Of a DNA stretch of 64,000 nt, positions 53,300 to 63,894 are shown piece by piece; the stretch's first letter is position 1, and the number at the start of each line of letters is the position of its first letter. The translations under genes and the position numbers were made by a program. The DNA is from an uncultured Oscillibacter sp. (GTDB lineage Bacteria > Bacillota > Clostridia > Oscillospirales > Oscillospiraceae), in assembly GCA_910576865.1 (NCBI GenBank), contig CAJTKE010000001.1, forward strand, positions 62,001 through 126,000, given 5' to 3'. A model generated the notes under the pieces. The model had not been told where the DNA came from, searched no databases, and was given only the letters and a program-made list of their open reading frames with translations.

Positions 53300-53662
53300 C
53301 TATTCGACCGTTACAAGAAACCGGCAGCGGTCCGCTCCGGTCAAAACGGTTTCCATGGTTTCTACGGCAATGCTCCGGTCCGGCAGGAGGCTTTCCAGAA
53401 TATAAGCGATGCTCTGCCGGGAGCACTCGCAGTGGGCCGGGTCCCGCACCGCGCCGGAGAGCACCTCCGGGCAGACGCATTTGGGATAGCCCATTTCGTA
53501 TATCCGGCCCGGCTGGATAATGTTCGCGAAAAAACCGTCGCTGGTTCCGTACTTCTGGTATTGGGCGTCCAAATCACAGCCGCACTCCTGGAACATCTTC
53601 CTTTGCAGGGGCAGGACGGTGTCTTTCACGCATTGGACCGCTTTTTCTCGGTAGTCTGTCAT
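53300..53662 (-). CDS. Cysteine-rich small protein, DUF6144-like
   Basis: This 120-residue protein has Cys in F-Q-E-C-G-C, C-V-C-P, H-C-E-C-S and a C-terminal G-A-D-R-C-R-F. The pattern (C-x-C-P, then C-x-C-S, then G-x-x-x-C-x-F at the end) is what I remember of DUF6144 proteins; the family assignment is tentative and the function unknown. The ATG at 53662 has AAAGGAG upstream. It starts 26 bases after mutS2 and is probably the last gene of the era-recO-mutS2 transcript. Confidence 0.72.
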   Translation of the reverse strand: MTDYREKAVQCVKDTVLPLQRKMFQECGCDLDAQYQKYGTSDGFFANIIQPGRIYEMGYPKCVCPEVLSGAVRDPAHCECSRQSIAYILESLLPDRSIAVETMETVLTGADRCRFLVTVE

Positions 53663-53688
53663 AGGGCTCCTTTCACAAAAAACGTCGT

Positions 53689-56076
53689 TCACTTCATGGT
53701 CACCACAGTGACCCCGGTCTCTCCCTCGCCGTAGACCCCCAGACGGAAGCTCTTCACCGCCTTGCTCCGGCGGAGGATGTCGTGGACCGCCTTCCGCAGG
53801 GCCCCGGTGCCCTTGCCGTGGATGATGGTGACGGTCTCCAGCTTGCCCATGACGGCGGCGGACAGGAAACCCTCCACCACGCTCTCCGCCTCCAGGGTCT
53901 CCATCCCCCGGATGTCCAGCTCCCGGCTGGCGGCGGCCCGGAGGGTCCGGGTCCCTCCGGAGGAGACGGGGACCTTGGGCTTCCGCGCGGCCCGCTCGTC
54001 CTCCTCGATGAGGCGGACTTCGTCGGCCCTTGCTTTCATTTTCAGCACCCCGGCCTTCAATTGCAGGGTGCCGTCCTTCCCCACAGAGATGACCTCCGCC
54101 GGCTGGCGCACGCCGGGAAACTCCACCAGATCACCCTTGACAATGGGGCGGCTGGGCTTGGGGATGGGCTCGGGCCGGTCCTTTTCCGCGCGGAGGCGGT
54201 CCTCCGCCTGATGAAGTCCCGCCCGGATGGCGGCCTGGGCGTCGTTGATGTTCCGGGCGGAATCCGCCGCGGCCTGCCGCCGCCGGAGCTCCGCCAGCTC
54301 GGTGAAGGTCTGGTCCGCCGCGGCCCTGGCGTCCCGGAGGATGCGTCTGGCCTCCGCCTCCCCCCGGCTCCGGGCGTTCTCCTTGGCCCGCTCCATCTGC
54401 TCCCGGAACTCCCGGGCCTTGCGGGCGTCCTCCTCCCGCTGGCGGAAGAGCCGGTCGGACTCCGCGTCCCGCTTTTCCAGGGCCTGCCGCTTCGCCTCCA
54501 GCTGGGTCAGGATGTCTTCGAACCGGACGCTGTCCCCGCTCATCTGGGTCTGGGCGGCCTCGATGACCTCCTCCGGGAGCCCCAGCCGCCGGGAGATGGC
54601 GAAGGCGTTGGACTTCCCCGGGATGCCGATCAGCAGCCGGTAGGTGGGGCTCAGGGTCTCCACGTTGAACTCACAGGAGGCGTTCTCCACCCCCGCCGTG
54701 GTCATGGCGAAGGTCTTCAGCTCCGCGTAGTGGGTGGTGGCGGCGATCCTGGCCCCGGTGCTCCGGACGTGCTGGATGACGGCGATGGCCAGGGCGGCGC
54801 CCTCCACCGGGTCCGTGCCCGCCCCCAGCTCGTCAAAGAGGATGAGGCTTCTGCCGTCCGCCTCCTTGAGAATCCCCACGATGTTGGTCATGTGGGCGGA
54901 GAAGGTGGACAGGCTCTGCTCGATGCTCTGCTCGTCGCCGATGTCCGCCAGCACCCGGTCAAAGACCGCCACGGCGCTCCGGTCCGCCGCCGGAATGTGG
55001 AGGCCGCACTGGGTCATCAGGGTCAAGAGGCCCAGGGTTTTCAGGGAAACGGTCTTTCCGCCGGTGTTGGGCCCGGTGATGACCAGGGTGTCGAAGCTCT
55101 CCCCCAGCTCCAGGTCGATGGGCACCGCCGTCTTGGGGTCCAGCAGGGGATGCCGGGCCTTGCGGAGGTGGACACGCCCGTCCCGCCGGACCTCCGGCCG
55201 GACGCCGTCCATCTTGTAGCTCAGCTCCCCCCGGGCGAAGATCAGATCCAGGTGGACCAGGGCGTCGTAGTCCCACTGGATGTCCTCCCGGTGGGCCGCG
55301 GCCTCGGCGGAGAGCTCCGCCAGGATGCGCTCGATCTCCTTCTGCTCCTTGGCCTCCAGCTCCACGTACTCGTTGTTGGCCTGGACCACCCCCATGGGCT
55401 CCACGAAAACCGTGGCCCCGGAGGAGGAGATGTCGTGGACCAGGCCGGGGAGATTCCCCTTCTGCTCCGCTTTCACGGGGACCACGAAGCGGCCGTCCCG
55501 TTGGGTGATGATGGTCTCCTGGAGCACCTTGGCATAGCTGGGGGAGGAGATGATTTTCTGGAGAATCTGCCGGCTCCTGGCCTGGGCGGCCCGCATGTGC
55601 CGGCGGATGTCCGCCAGCTCCGGAGAGGCCGCGTCGGCGATGGTGTCCTCGTCGGGGATGCAGCGCTTGATCTTGTCCTCCAGGAAGTGGTTCCCGTGGA
55701 GGGAGAGGAAAAGGTGGTCGATGGCGGTCTTCTCCGACGCCTCGTCATTGAAGTACTCCCGGGCCCGCCGGGCGGCGGTGAGCAGGTCCGCGATGCGCAG
55801 CAGCTCCCGGGTGTTCAGGCTTCCGCCCCGGTCCGCCCGGTCCAGGGCCTCCCCCACCGGCTTCACGCCGGAGAAGGAGGGCGCGCCCCGCCGTCCGATC
55901 ATCTCCCGGGCGGCGTCGGTCTGGTCCAGGAGCCGGAGGACCTCCTCCGCCTCCGTCTCCGGGGAGACGCGGAGGGCCCGCTCCTTGGCCTCGGCGCTGA
56001 CGGCGGCGTCGGATAACAGCTGGAGCACCCGGGGAAGCTCCAGGGTGCGGAGAGATTTTTCAAACAGTTCGCTCAT
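53689..56076 (-). CDS. mutS2: Endonuclease MutS2
   Basis: This 795-residue MutS2 has an N-terminal core/lever region, an ATPase with Walker A G-P-N-T-G-G-K-T (about 335) and Walker B L-I-L-F-D-E-L-G-A-G-T-D-P. A long coiled coil (about 510-640) and a C-terminal Smr nuclease domain follow (L-D-I-R-G-M near 715, H-G-K-G-T-G-A-L near 755). Length is normal for MutS2. It suppresses recombination and rescues collided ribosomes in relatives. The start was set at 56076 with AAGGAGG upstream; the frame extends upstream only as a shadow of recO. Confidence 0.95.
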   Translation of the reverse strand: MSELFEKSLRTLELPRVLQLLSDAAVSAEAKERALRVSPETEAEEVLRLLDQTDAAREMIGRRGAPSFSGVKPVGEALDRADRGGSLNTRELLRIADLLTAARRAREYFNDEASEKTAIDHLFLSLHGNHFLEDKIKRCIPDEDTIADAASPELADIRRHMRAAQARSRQILQKIISSPSYAKVLQETIITQRDGRFVVPVKAEQKGNLPGLVHDISSSGATVFVEPMGVVQANNEYVELEAKEQKEIERILAELSAEAAAHREDIQWDYDALVHLDLIFARGELSYKMDGVRPEVRRDGRVHLRKARHPLLDPKTAVPIDLELGESFDTLVITGPNTGGKTVSLKTLGLLTLMTQCGLHIPAADRSAVAVFDRVLADIGDEQSIEQSLSTFSAHMTNIVGILKEADGRSLILFDELGAGTDPVEGAALAIAVIQHVRSTGARIAATTHYAELKTFAMTTAGVENASCEFNVETLSPTYRLLIGIPGKSNAFAISRRLGLPEEVIEAAQTQMSGDSVRFEDILTQLEAKRQALEKRDAESDRLFRQREEDARKAREFREQMERAKENARSRGEAEARRILRDARAAADQTFTELAELRRRQAAADSARNINDAQAAIRAGLHQAEDRLRAEKDRPEPIPKPSRPIVKGDLVEFPGVRQPAEVISVGKDGTLQLKAGVLKMKARADEVRLIEEDERAARKPKVPVSSGGTRTLRAAASRELDIRGMETLEAESVVEGFLSAAVMGKLETVTIIHGKGTGALRKAVHDILRRSKAVKSFRLGVYGEGETGVTVVTMK

Positions 56077-56113
56077 AGGTGGTTCCTCCTTCACAGGGGC
56101 GTTGGCGGAAAAC

Positions 56114-56860
56114 TTATAAAACGCTCTTATAAAAGTCCAGAGTGGGAAAACCCCGCTCCAGCTGGGCGTACAAAAACGCCTCCGACGCGGCGGAGAGACG
56201 GCGCAGGGGCTCCTCCCCCAGGCGGAAGGAATACAGCCGCTTGGGGTCCCCATAGACAATATGCCGCAGGGCCGCCAGGGAATCCCGGCAGAGGGGCCGT
56301 CCCCCTCCCCCGCCGCAGTCCCGGCAGCGGAGCACCCCCTGGACCGTGTCCAGCACCGGCTCCGCCGGGTCCTCCTTTCCGCACAGGGCGCAGGCGTCCG
56401 CCAGGGGCTCGTAGCCCGCGAGGCACAGCAGCCGCAGCTCAAAGGCGGGCTTCACCAGGGCCGGGGGCTTGCCCAGGGAAGAGAGGGCGTACAGCCCGTT
56501 GAGGAGGTGGCGCAGCAGCTCCGGGGCGGGCTCGTCCTCGGGGCAGACGGCTTCCGTCAGCTCCGCCATATAGCAGCCCAGGGCCAGCGCCCCCAGGTCC
56601 CCCCGGAGGTCCTCGAAAAGGTCCAGGGTGGAGGCGTCACTGGCGTAGCGCCAGTCCTTCCGCTGGTACAGGGTCCACTCGGCGTAGGCCAGGGACTGGG
56701 CGGCGGCGGCGAATCTGCTGTTCTTCCGCCGGGCCCCCCGGGCGATGACCCCGATCTTCCCCTGCTCCCAGGTCAGAAGGGTCAGAATTTTGTCCGTCTC
56801 TTTCGTCTCGGTCTCCCGGAGGACCACGCCGCGGTCCACGACATAGGGCGTTCCCGCCAC
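56114..56860 (-). CDS. recO: DNA repair protein RecO
   Basis: This 248-residue RecO has an N-terminal OB fold (V-V-L-R-E-T-E-T-K-E-T-D-K and G-K-I-G-V-I-A-R-G-A-R-R near 34-45), a helical middle and a zinc motif with C-A-L-C (about 162-165) and C-R-D-C (about 184-187). It loads RecA with RecR. The start is a GTG at 56860 with AAAGGAGG upstream. It lies between yqzL and mutS2. Confidence 0.94.
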   Translation of the reverse strand: MAGTPYVVDRGVVLRETETKETDKILTLLTWEQGKIGVIARGARRKNSRFAAAAQSLAYAEWTLYQRKDWRYASDASTLDLFEDLRGDLGALALGCYMAELTEAVCPEDEPAPELLRHLLNGLYALSSLGKPPALVKPAFELRLLCLAGYEPLADACALCGKEDPAEPVLDTVQGVLRCRDCGGGGGRPLCRDSLAALRHIVYGDPKRLYSFRLGEEPLRRLSAASEAFLYAQLERGFPTLDFYKSVL

Positions 56861-56903
56861 GGCGGTCCCCTCCTTTATGTACGGGGAGTCATCATCTCCC
56901 CGT

Positions 56904-57017
56904 TTATGTCAAATGGTTGTTCCTTTCGTCCTCCGCCGACCGGTAGAGCATATAGGCCAGGGGCTCGCCGGTGAGACAGAAGAGCTCCCAGAGGGGTGCG
57001 GGTTCCATGTGGTCCAT
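56904..57017 (-). CDS. yqzL: YqzL-like small protein (37 residues)
   Basis: A 37-codon gene encodes a peptide with P-L-W-E-L-F-C-L-T-G-E-P-L-A-Y-M-L-Y-R. AAAAGGAGG lies 8 bases upstream of the ATG. It sits exactly between era and recO, where Bacillus carries yqzL, and shares that family's pattern: a Trp-x-x-Phe helix, a T-G turn, an aromatic second helix and a charged tail. A second in-frame ATG lies at 57008. Function is unknown. It is short enough to be missed by automatic gene finding. Confidence 0.7.
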   Translation of the reverse strand: MDHMEPAPLWELFCLTGEPLAYMLYRSAEDERNNHLT

Positions 57018-57102
57018 AGGGCAGACCTCCTTTTAACGGATAGTCTGCGAGGGCCGTCGAAATGGATACGTGGAAACTTCCGGTCAATCTGGGAGTAAAA
57101 AA

Positions 57103-57999
57103 TCAATCGTCCCGGTAGCCCAGGCTGCGGACGTAGTTCACGTTGTCCCGCCAGTTCTCCTTGACCTTGACCCAGGTCTCCAGATAGATCTGGGTGCCCA
57201 TGAACTTCTCCATGTCGTGCCGGGCCAGGGAGCTGATTTTTTTCAGCATGGCCCCCTGCTTCCCGATGATGATGCCCTTGTGGCTGGCCTTTTCACAGTA
57301 GATCGTGGCCCCCACGTCGACGACGCCGGAGTCCCGCTCGGAGAACTTCGTGATCTCCACGGCGGTGCCGTGGGGAATCTCCTTGTCCAGGCAGAGCAGC
57401 AGCTTCTCCCGGAGCAGCTCCCCCACTACCTGCCGCTCCGGCTGGTCGGAGGTCTGCCCGTCTGGAAAGAGCTGGGGGCCCTCCTGGGCGTATTTCCCCA
57501 GCTCCGCCATCAGCTCCTCCAGGCCGTCGCCGGTGCGGGCGGAGATGGGGATGATGGCGTCGAAGCCGTCCCAGACCTCGCTGTAGGCGGCGATCACCGG
57601 CAGCAGCTCCGCCGGCTCCACGGTGTCGATCTTGTTGACGGCCAGGACGCAGTGGAGCCCTTCCTCCCGGACCCGGTCGATGAGGGCCTTTTCCGGCCCG
57701 CCCACATGGGGAATGGGCTCCACCAGGAGGAGGGCGCAGTCCACGTCGGAGAGGCTGGCGGTGACCACCTTCACCATGTAGTCCCCCAGGGCGGACTTGG
57801 GCCGGTGGAGGCCCGGGGTGTCCATCAGAATGAACTGAGTGTCCCCCCGGTTCACCACACCGTAGATGCGGTTCCGGGTGGTCTGGGCCTTGTTGGAGAC
57901 GATGGCGATTTTCTCCCCCACCAGGGCGTTGGTGAGGCTGGACTTGCCCACGTTGGGCCGTCCGCAGACGGTGATCATGGCGGTTTTCGTGATGTTCAT
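57103..57999 (-). CDS. era: GTPase Era
   Basis: This 298-residue Era has G1 G-R-P-N-V-G-K-S-S (about 13-21), a switch stretch T-T-R-N-R-I-Y-G, G3 D-T-P-G (about 60), G4 N-K-I-D (about 121) and a C-terminal KH domain with G-I-I-I-G-K-Q-G-A-M-L-K-K-I. It binds 16S rRNA during 30S assembly. It is the first recognised gene of the era-yqzL-recO-mutS2 operon, with GAGGATCACCTG before the ATG. Confidence 0.97.
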   Translation of the reverse strand: MNITKTAMITVCGRPNVGKSSLTNALVGEKIAIVSNKAQTTRNRIYGVVNRGDTQFILMDTPGLHRPKSALGDYMVKVVTASLSDVDCALLLVEPIPHVGGPEKALIDRVREEGLHCVLAVNKIDTVEPAELLPVIAAYSEVWDGFDAIIPISARTGDGLEELMAELGKYAQEGPQLFPDGQTSDQPERQVVGELLREKLLLCLDKEIPHGTAVEITKFSERDSGVVDVGATIYCEKASHKGIIIGKQGAMLKKISSLARHDMEKFMGTQIYLETWVKVKENWRDNVNYVRSLGYRDD

Positions 58000-58059
58000 C
58001 AGGTGATCCTCAACTTTCTTTGAGCGGTTTTCGGGGAGGCATGGCGGTTCCGGGAGAAC

Positions 58060-58081
58060 GGGCGGGCACAGAGGCCCGCCC
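58060..58081. repeat. GGGCGGGC hairpin element at the 3' end of an XRE gene
   Basis: Arms GGGCGGGC (58060-58067) and GCCCGCCC (58074-58081) enclose ACAGAG; the 12-bp palindrome CCCCTACAGGGG overlaps the right end (58079-58090). It looks like a short hairpin dispersed in genomes of this group. The stop codon and last codons of the XRE gene lie within its right flank. Confidence 0.6.
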
Positions 58082-58309
58082 CTACAGGGGATTTCGTTCT
58101 TCGGTCAGTCCCAGAAGGTAATCCGCGCTTACTTCAAAATACCCTGCCAGGGTGCATAATGTCAAGACGGAAATGTTCACATCTCCATGTTCAATTTTTT
58201 GATAATGCCCTAGTGTGACGCCTAGCAGTTCTCCCATCTCCCGCTGGTAAATGCGGCGTTCCTTCCGCAGGGTTTTCAGGCGTGCGCCCATAATTTGAAG
58301 AGTATCCAT
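58082..58309 (-). CDS. XRE/Cro-type HTH regulator (paralogue 1)
   Basis: This 75-residue protein consists of one XRE HTH domain (L-K-T-L-R-K-E-R-R-I-Y-Q-R-E-M near 11-25, recognition helix near G-V-T-L-G-H-Y-Q-K-I-E) and a short C-terminal helix. It is about 76% identical over 72 residues to the paralogue encoded at 61260-61478 on the other side of uvrA. Its last three residues (N-P-L) extend beyond the paralogue's end and come from the adjoining hairpin repeat. AAGGAGTTTTTT precedes the ATG. It probably represses its own promoter through the inverted repeat upstream. Confidence 0.85.
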   Translation of the reverse strand: MDTLQIMGARLKTLRKERRIYQREMGELLGVTLGHYQKIEHGDVNISVLTLCTLAGYFEVSADYLLGLTEERNPL

Positions 58310-58327
58310 AAAAAACTCCTTGCATCC

Positions 58328-58363
58328 GTTATCTTATAATGTATAATCATATTATGAGATAAC
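58328..58363. promoter_or_regulatory. Inverted-repeat operator/promoter of XRE paralogue 1
   Basis: GTTATCTTATAAT (58328-58340) and ATTATGAGATAAC (58351-58363) form an imperfect inverted repeat with 12 of 13 positions paired. It lies over the region where the minus-strand promoter (TATACA-like) must be, so autoregulation is likely. Confidence 0.55.
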
Positions 58364-58411
58364 CCAAACACGGGATGCTCTGCAAGTGGAGGTTGTCTGT
58401 TCCGGTATGTC

Positions 58412-61240
<2,829 letters not shown>

Positions 61241-61259
61241 GGTCGTTGTTCTCCTTGTT

Positions 61260-61478
61260 TCAGCGTTCCTCTGTCCGCCCCAGCAGATAGTCCGTGCTCA
61301 CTCCAAAATAATCCGCCAGGGTGCATAATGTCAAGGTGGGAATGTTGATTTCGCCCTTTTCGATTTTTTGATAGTGCCTCAGTGTCACTTTCAGCAGTTC
61401 AGCCATTTCCCTTTGATATATCCGCCGCTCTTTCCGCAACGCTTTCAGGCGCACACCAAAAATCTTTAACGTCTCCAT
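61260..61478 (-). CDS. XRE/Cro-type HTH regulator (paralogue 2), upstream of uvrA
   Basis: This 72-residue XRE protein (L-K-A-L-R-K-E-R-R-I-Y-Q-R-E-M, then V-T-L-R-H-Y-Q-K-I-E) is a close paralogue of the regulator at 58082-58309; I count 17 differences in 72. It ends exactly at T-E-E-R. AAGGAGAAATT precedes the ATG. It is the first gene of a transcript that continues into uvrA and is divergent from a small unknown gene. A palindrome in the shared promoter region is a likely autoregulatory site. Confidence 0.87.
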   Translation of the reverse strand: METLKIFGVRLKALRKERRIYQREMAELLKVTLRHYQKIEKGEINIPTLTLCTLADYFGVSTDYLLGRTEER

Positions 61479-61487
61479 AATTTCTCC

Positions 61488-61516
61488 TTGACAAGCGTCT
61501 TTAAAAGACGTATAAT
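61488..61516 (+). promoter_or_regulatory. Promoter with internal palindrome, divergent XRE / small gene
   Basis: A consensus TTGACA (61488-61493) and TATAAT (61511-61516) are exactly 17 bases apart. The spacer is filled by CGTCTTTAAAAGACG (61496-61510), an inverted repeat with 7-bp arms. A repressor bound here would block this promoter and probably also the opposing XRE-uvrA transcript. Confidence 0.75.
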
Positions 61517-61546
61517 TGTATTATATAAATTCGGCAGGTGATAATT

Positions 61547-61795
61547 ATGGACCCAACCATACAAAGACTCTTCGACACCTATGGTGAATCCGTTCTGAAA
61601 GACCTGGGCAATTTCCCCCACGAGGAGCTGGTCGTTCTCCTGAACGCCCTCCCCATTGGGGAACACCGCCGGATTCAGCTCTATGACCAAATCAGCCTCT
61701 ACCATTATCAATGGTCCGCCGGCGCCTTTACCGTCGGCCTCCACCTGGGCCTTACCCTGTCAAACAACAATATCCGCCGTCTCCGCCCGGAGTAG
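61547..61795 (+). CDS. Small protein of unknown function, possibly DUF6809-like
   Basis: This 82-residue acidic helical protein has a C-terminal motif G-A-F-T-V-G-L-H-L-G-L-T-L. It resembles, as I remember it, the F-x-x-G-F-x-L-G end of DUF6809 proteins, which often occur beside XRE regulators; the assignment is tentative. ATG at 61547 has GGCAGGTG upstream; GTG at 61538 is in frame. It is divergent from the XRE gene and overlaps the 3' end of the convergent YbaK-type gene by 36 bases. Confidence 0.68.
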   Translation: MDPTIQRLFDTYGESVLKDLGNFPHEELVVLLNALPIGEHRRIQLYDQISLYHYQWSAGAFTVGLHLGLTLSNNNIRRLRPE

Positions 61796-62257
61796 CCCCA
61801 GCAGAGCCTGGGGCTCTATTTCCACCTGTGCCCCAATCTTTCCCGCGGAAATATAGATGGTCTCAAAGTCCAGGGCCGTCTCATGGAACACCGTGGGGTA
61901 CCGCTTCTTCATGCCCACGGGGCTGCACCCGCCCCGGATATACCCCGTCACGGCGGTGATGTCCTTCACCGCCAGCAGCTCCACGGACTTCTCCCCCGCC
62001 GCCCTGGCGGCCTTTTTCAGGTCCAGGCTGTCCGGCGTGGGGATGTCGAAGACGTAATATCCCCCGGAGGCCCCTTTGGCCACCAGGGTCTTGAAGGCCC
62101 GCGCCGGGTCCTGGCCCAGGGCCTGGGCCACGTGGACGCCGTACTCCCTGGTGCCCTCGGGGCCCTGGCCCTCCTCATAGAAATGGGGGGTGTAGGGGAC
62201 CTTTTTCTGGTCCAGGATGCGCATGACGTTGGTTTTCTCGTCCTTTTTCTTTGCCAT
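61760..62257 (-). CDS. ybaK: YbaK/EbsC-family aminoacyl-tRNA deacylase (Cys-tRNA(Pro) type)
   Basis: This 165-residue protein has the YbaK editing fold: K-T-L-V-A-K near 56, the conserved K-A-A-R-A-A-G-E-K-S near 82-91, G-Y-I-R-G-G-C-S-P-V-G near 105-115, and the final E-I-S-A/I-Y-I-S-A-G-K-I-G-type strand. It hydrolyses Cys-tRNA(Pro) formed in error by ProRS. GAGGTAAGATC precedes the ATG. It starts 4 bases after the transporter gene upstream. Confidence 0.92.
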   Translation of the reverse strand: MAKKKDEKTNVMRILDQKKVPYTPHFYEEGQGPEGTREYGVHVAQALGQDPARAFKTLVAKGASGGYYVFDIPTPDSLDLKKAARAAGEKSVELLAVKDITAVTGYIRGGCSPVGMKKRYPTVFHETALDFETIYISAGKIGAQVEIEPQALLGLLRAETADIVV

Positions 62258-62261
62258 GATC

Positions 62262-63134
62262 TTACCTCAAAATACAGACGCCCGCCAGGACGCCGAAAAT
62301 ACCCAGGGCCGTCAGGGGCCCCAGGGGCTCCCCGAAGACCAGCGCCCCCGTCAGCGTCGCCGCCACCGGCTCCAGGCTGGCCAGAATGGAGGCCCGTCCC
62401 GGCTCCATCCGGGCAAGGCCCCAGGTGTACAGAACGTAGGGCAGGGCGGTGGAGAACACCGCCAGGGCCAGGGCCGTCCCCCACAGGCCGGGATTCCCGG
62501 CGAATGCCCCCGCCAGCTCCGCCGGGCGGAGCAGCGCCAGGGACGCCGGGCCCGCGAAGAGGAAGGTCCACACCGTCACCGTCAGGGGCGGGTAGTGGGC
62601 CAGGGCGTACCGGCCGAAAATGCTGTAGAGCGCGTAGAAGAACCCGGCCCCCAGCCCCAGCAGGACGCCGGGAAGGGTGACGGACAGCCCGCCGGAAAAC
62701 ACGCCGCAGACGCACGCGCAGCCGACCAGCGTCAAAAACAGGGCCAGGAGCTTTTTCCTCGTCACCGGCTCCTTCCAGAGGACGGCGGACAGGAGCACCA
62801 CGAAGGACGGGGCCGTGTACAGCAGAATCGACGCCACGGCCAGGGAACAGAGCTTCTGGCAGGAAAAATAACAGACGGTGAACAGCACCACGCTGACCAC
62901 GCCGGTGCCGAAAAAGTATTTCAGGTGCCGCCGCTCCACCCGGAAGACGCTCCGGTCCCTGACCAGGAAGAATGCCGCCAGCAGGGCGCAGCCCCCCAGG
63001 TTCCGGACCACCACGATGGAGAGGGGCGAGAGGCCCGCCGCCATCAGCCGCCGGTTCCACAGTCCGATGACGCCCCACAGCGCCGCCGCCGCCAGGATGG
63101 CGACGGCCGCCGGGGCTTTTTTCCGTGTCTCCAT
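62262..63134 (-). CDS. EamA/DMT-family transporter
   Basis: This 290-residue protein has ten predicted membrane segments in two EamA repeats (about 8-140 and 150-290). Typical features are W-G-V-I-G-L-W in the first segment and L-E-P-V-A-A-T-L-T-G-A-L-V-F-G-E near the end. Family members export amino acids or other metabolites. The substrate cannot be told. GGAGGGTTT precedes the ATG. Confidence 0.92.
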   Translation of the reverse strand: METRKKAPAAVAILAAAALWGVIGLWNRRLMAAGLSPLSIVVVRNLGGCALLAAFFLVRDRSVFRVERRHLKYFFGTGVVSVVLFTVCYFSCQKLCSLAVASILLYTAPSFVVLLSAVLWKEPVTRKKLLALFLTLVGCACVCGVFSGGLSVTLPGVLLGLGAGFFYALYSIFGRYALAHYPPLTVTVWTFLFAGPASLALLRPAELAGAFAGNPGLWGTALALAVFSTALPYVLYTWGLARMEPGRASILASLEPVAATLTGALVFGEPLGPLTALGIFGVLAGVCILR

Positions 63135-63144
63135 AAACCCTCCG

Positions 63145-63882
63145 CTAGTAAATTTCCGACAGGGCGGCGATGTATACCACGGCAGTCACCGCCGCGGCCA
63201 CGGCCCAGCCCGCCCGCTCCAGGGCCAGCCAGGTCTCCGTGGGCTCCGGGTCCTGGGCGCCCCAGTGCCGCCAGCGGAACAGCGTCCTGTGAAAGACGAT
63301 TTCCAGAGCCGTCAGCGCCGTCAGGAACACCGCCATGGAAAACAGGGCCGGGTCCCCGTGAGCGGAGGTCTCCGGCCCGAAGGCGAAGCGGACCGCGTCG
63401 GCGGCGGCGGTTTCATAGCCCCACCACGTGTTGGCGACGGTATAGCCCCGAATACCGAGACTGCTGGAGGGCGCCCACTCGCCGCTTTTGCTGTACCAAC
63501 CGAACGCGTCCTCCGGGTCATAGCCGCCCTCGAAGAGGGTCTTCCCGTTCTTCGTCACCAGGATGCCGCCCACGGAATCGCCGCGTTCCGTCTGAATCCG
63601 CTCCGTCGGGTAGAACACCTGGCAGACATCGTGAAACTGATCCCCGATGGTGAAGTCCACGTCCGTCTCGAAATTCGTCGGCCAGGAGACGGTGATGGTC
63701 ACCGGGTCTCCATTGGCCTTGCCGCTGTAAACGGTCTGCCCCTCGGTTTCCGTGATCTTCAAAAGGCCCCCCTCGAACAGCACGCCGGGATGGGCCCGGA
63801 AGACGGCCATGAGGACGCCGAAGAACACCAGCATCCCCGCCAGGACCGCCAGCATGCGTTTTTGAAACCGGGTCAGCTCCAT
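63145..63882 (-). CDS. Membrane protein of unknown function with extracytoplasmic domain
   Basis: This 245-residue protein has an N-terminal membrane segment (about 9-28), a beta-rich extracytoplasmic domain of about 130 residues (T-V-Y-S-G-K-A-N-G-D, W-Y-S-K-S-G-E-W) and two C-terminal membrane segments (about 180-200 and 222-242). I do not recognise a family. AGGGAGG lies just upstream of the ATG. It starts 12 bases after the stop of the gene at the right edge and 10 bases before the DMT transporter. Confidence 0.75.
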   Translation of the reverse strand: MELTRFQKRMLAVLAGMLVFFGVLMAVFRAHPGVLFEGGLLKITETEGQTVYSGKANGDPVTITVSWPTNFETDVDFTIGDQFHDVCQVFYPTERIQTERGDSVGGILVTKNGKTLFEGGYDPEDAFGWYSKSGEWAPSSSLGIRGYTVANTWWGYETAAADAVRFAFGPETSAHGDPALFSMAVFLTALTALEIVFHRTLFRWRHWGAQDPEPTETWLALERAGWAVAAAVTAVVYIAALSEIY

Positions 63883-63894
63883 GAGGCCTCCCTC

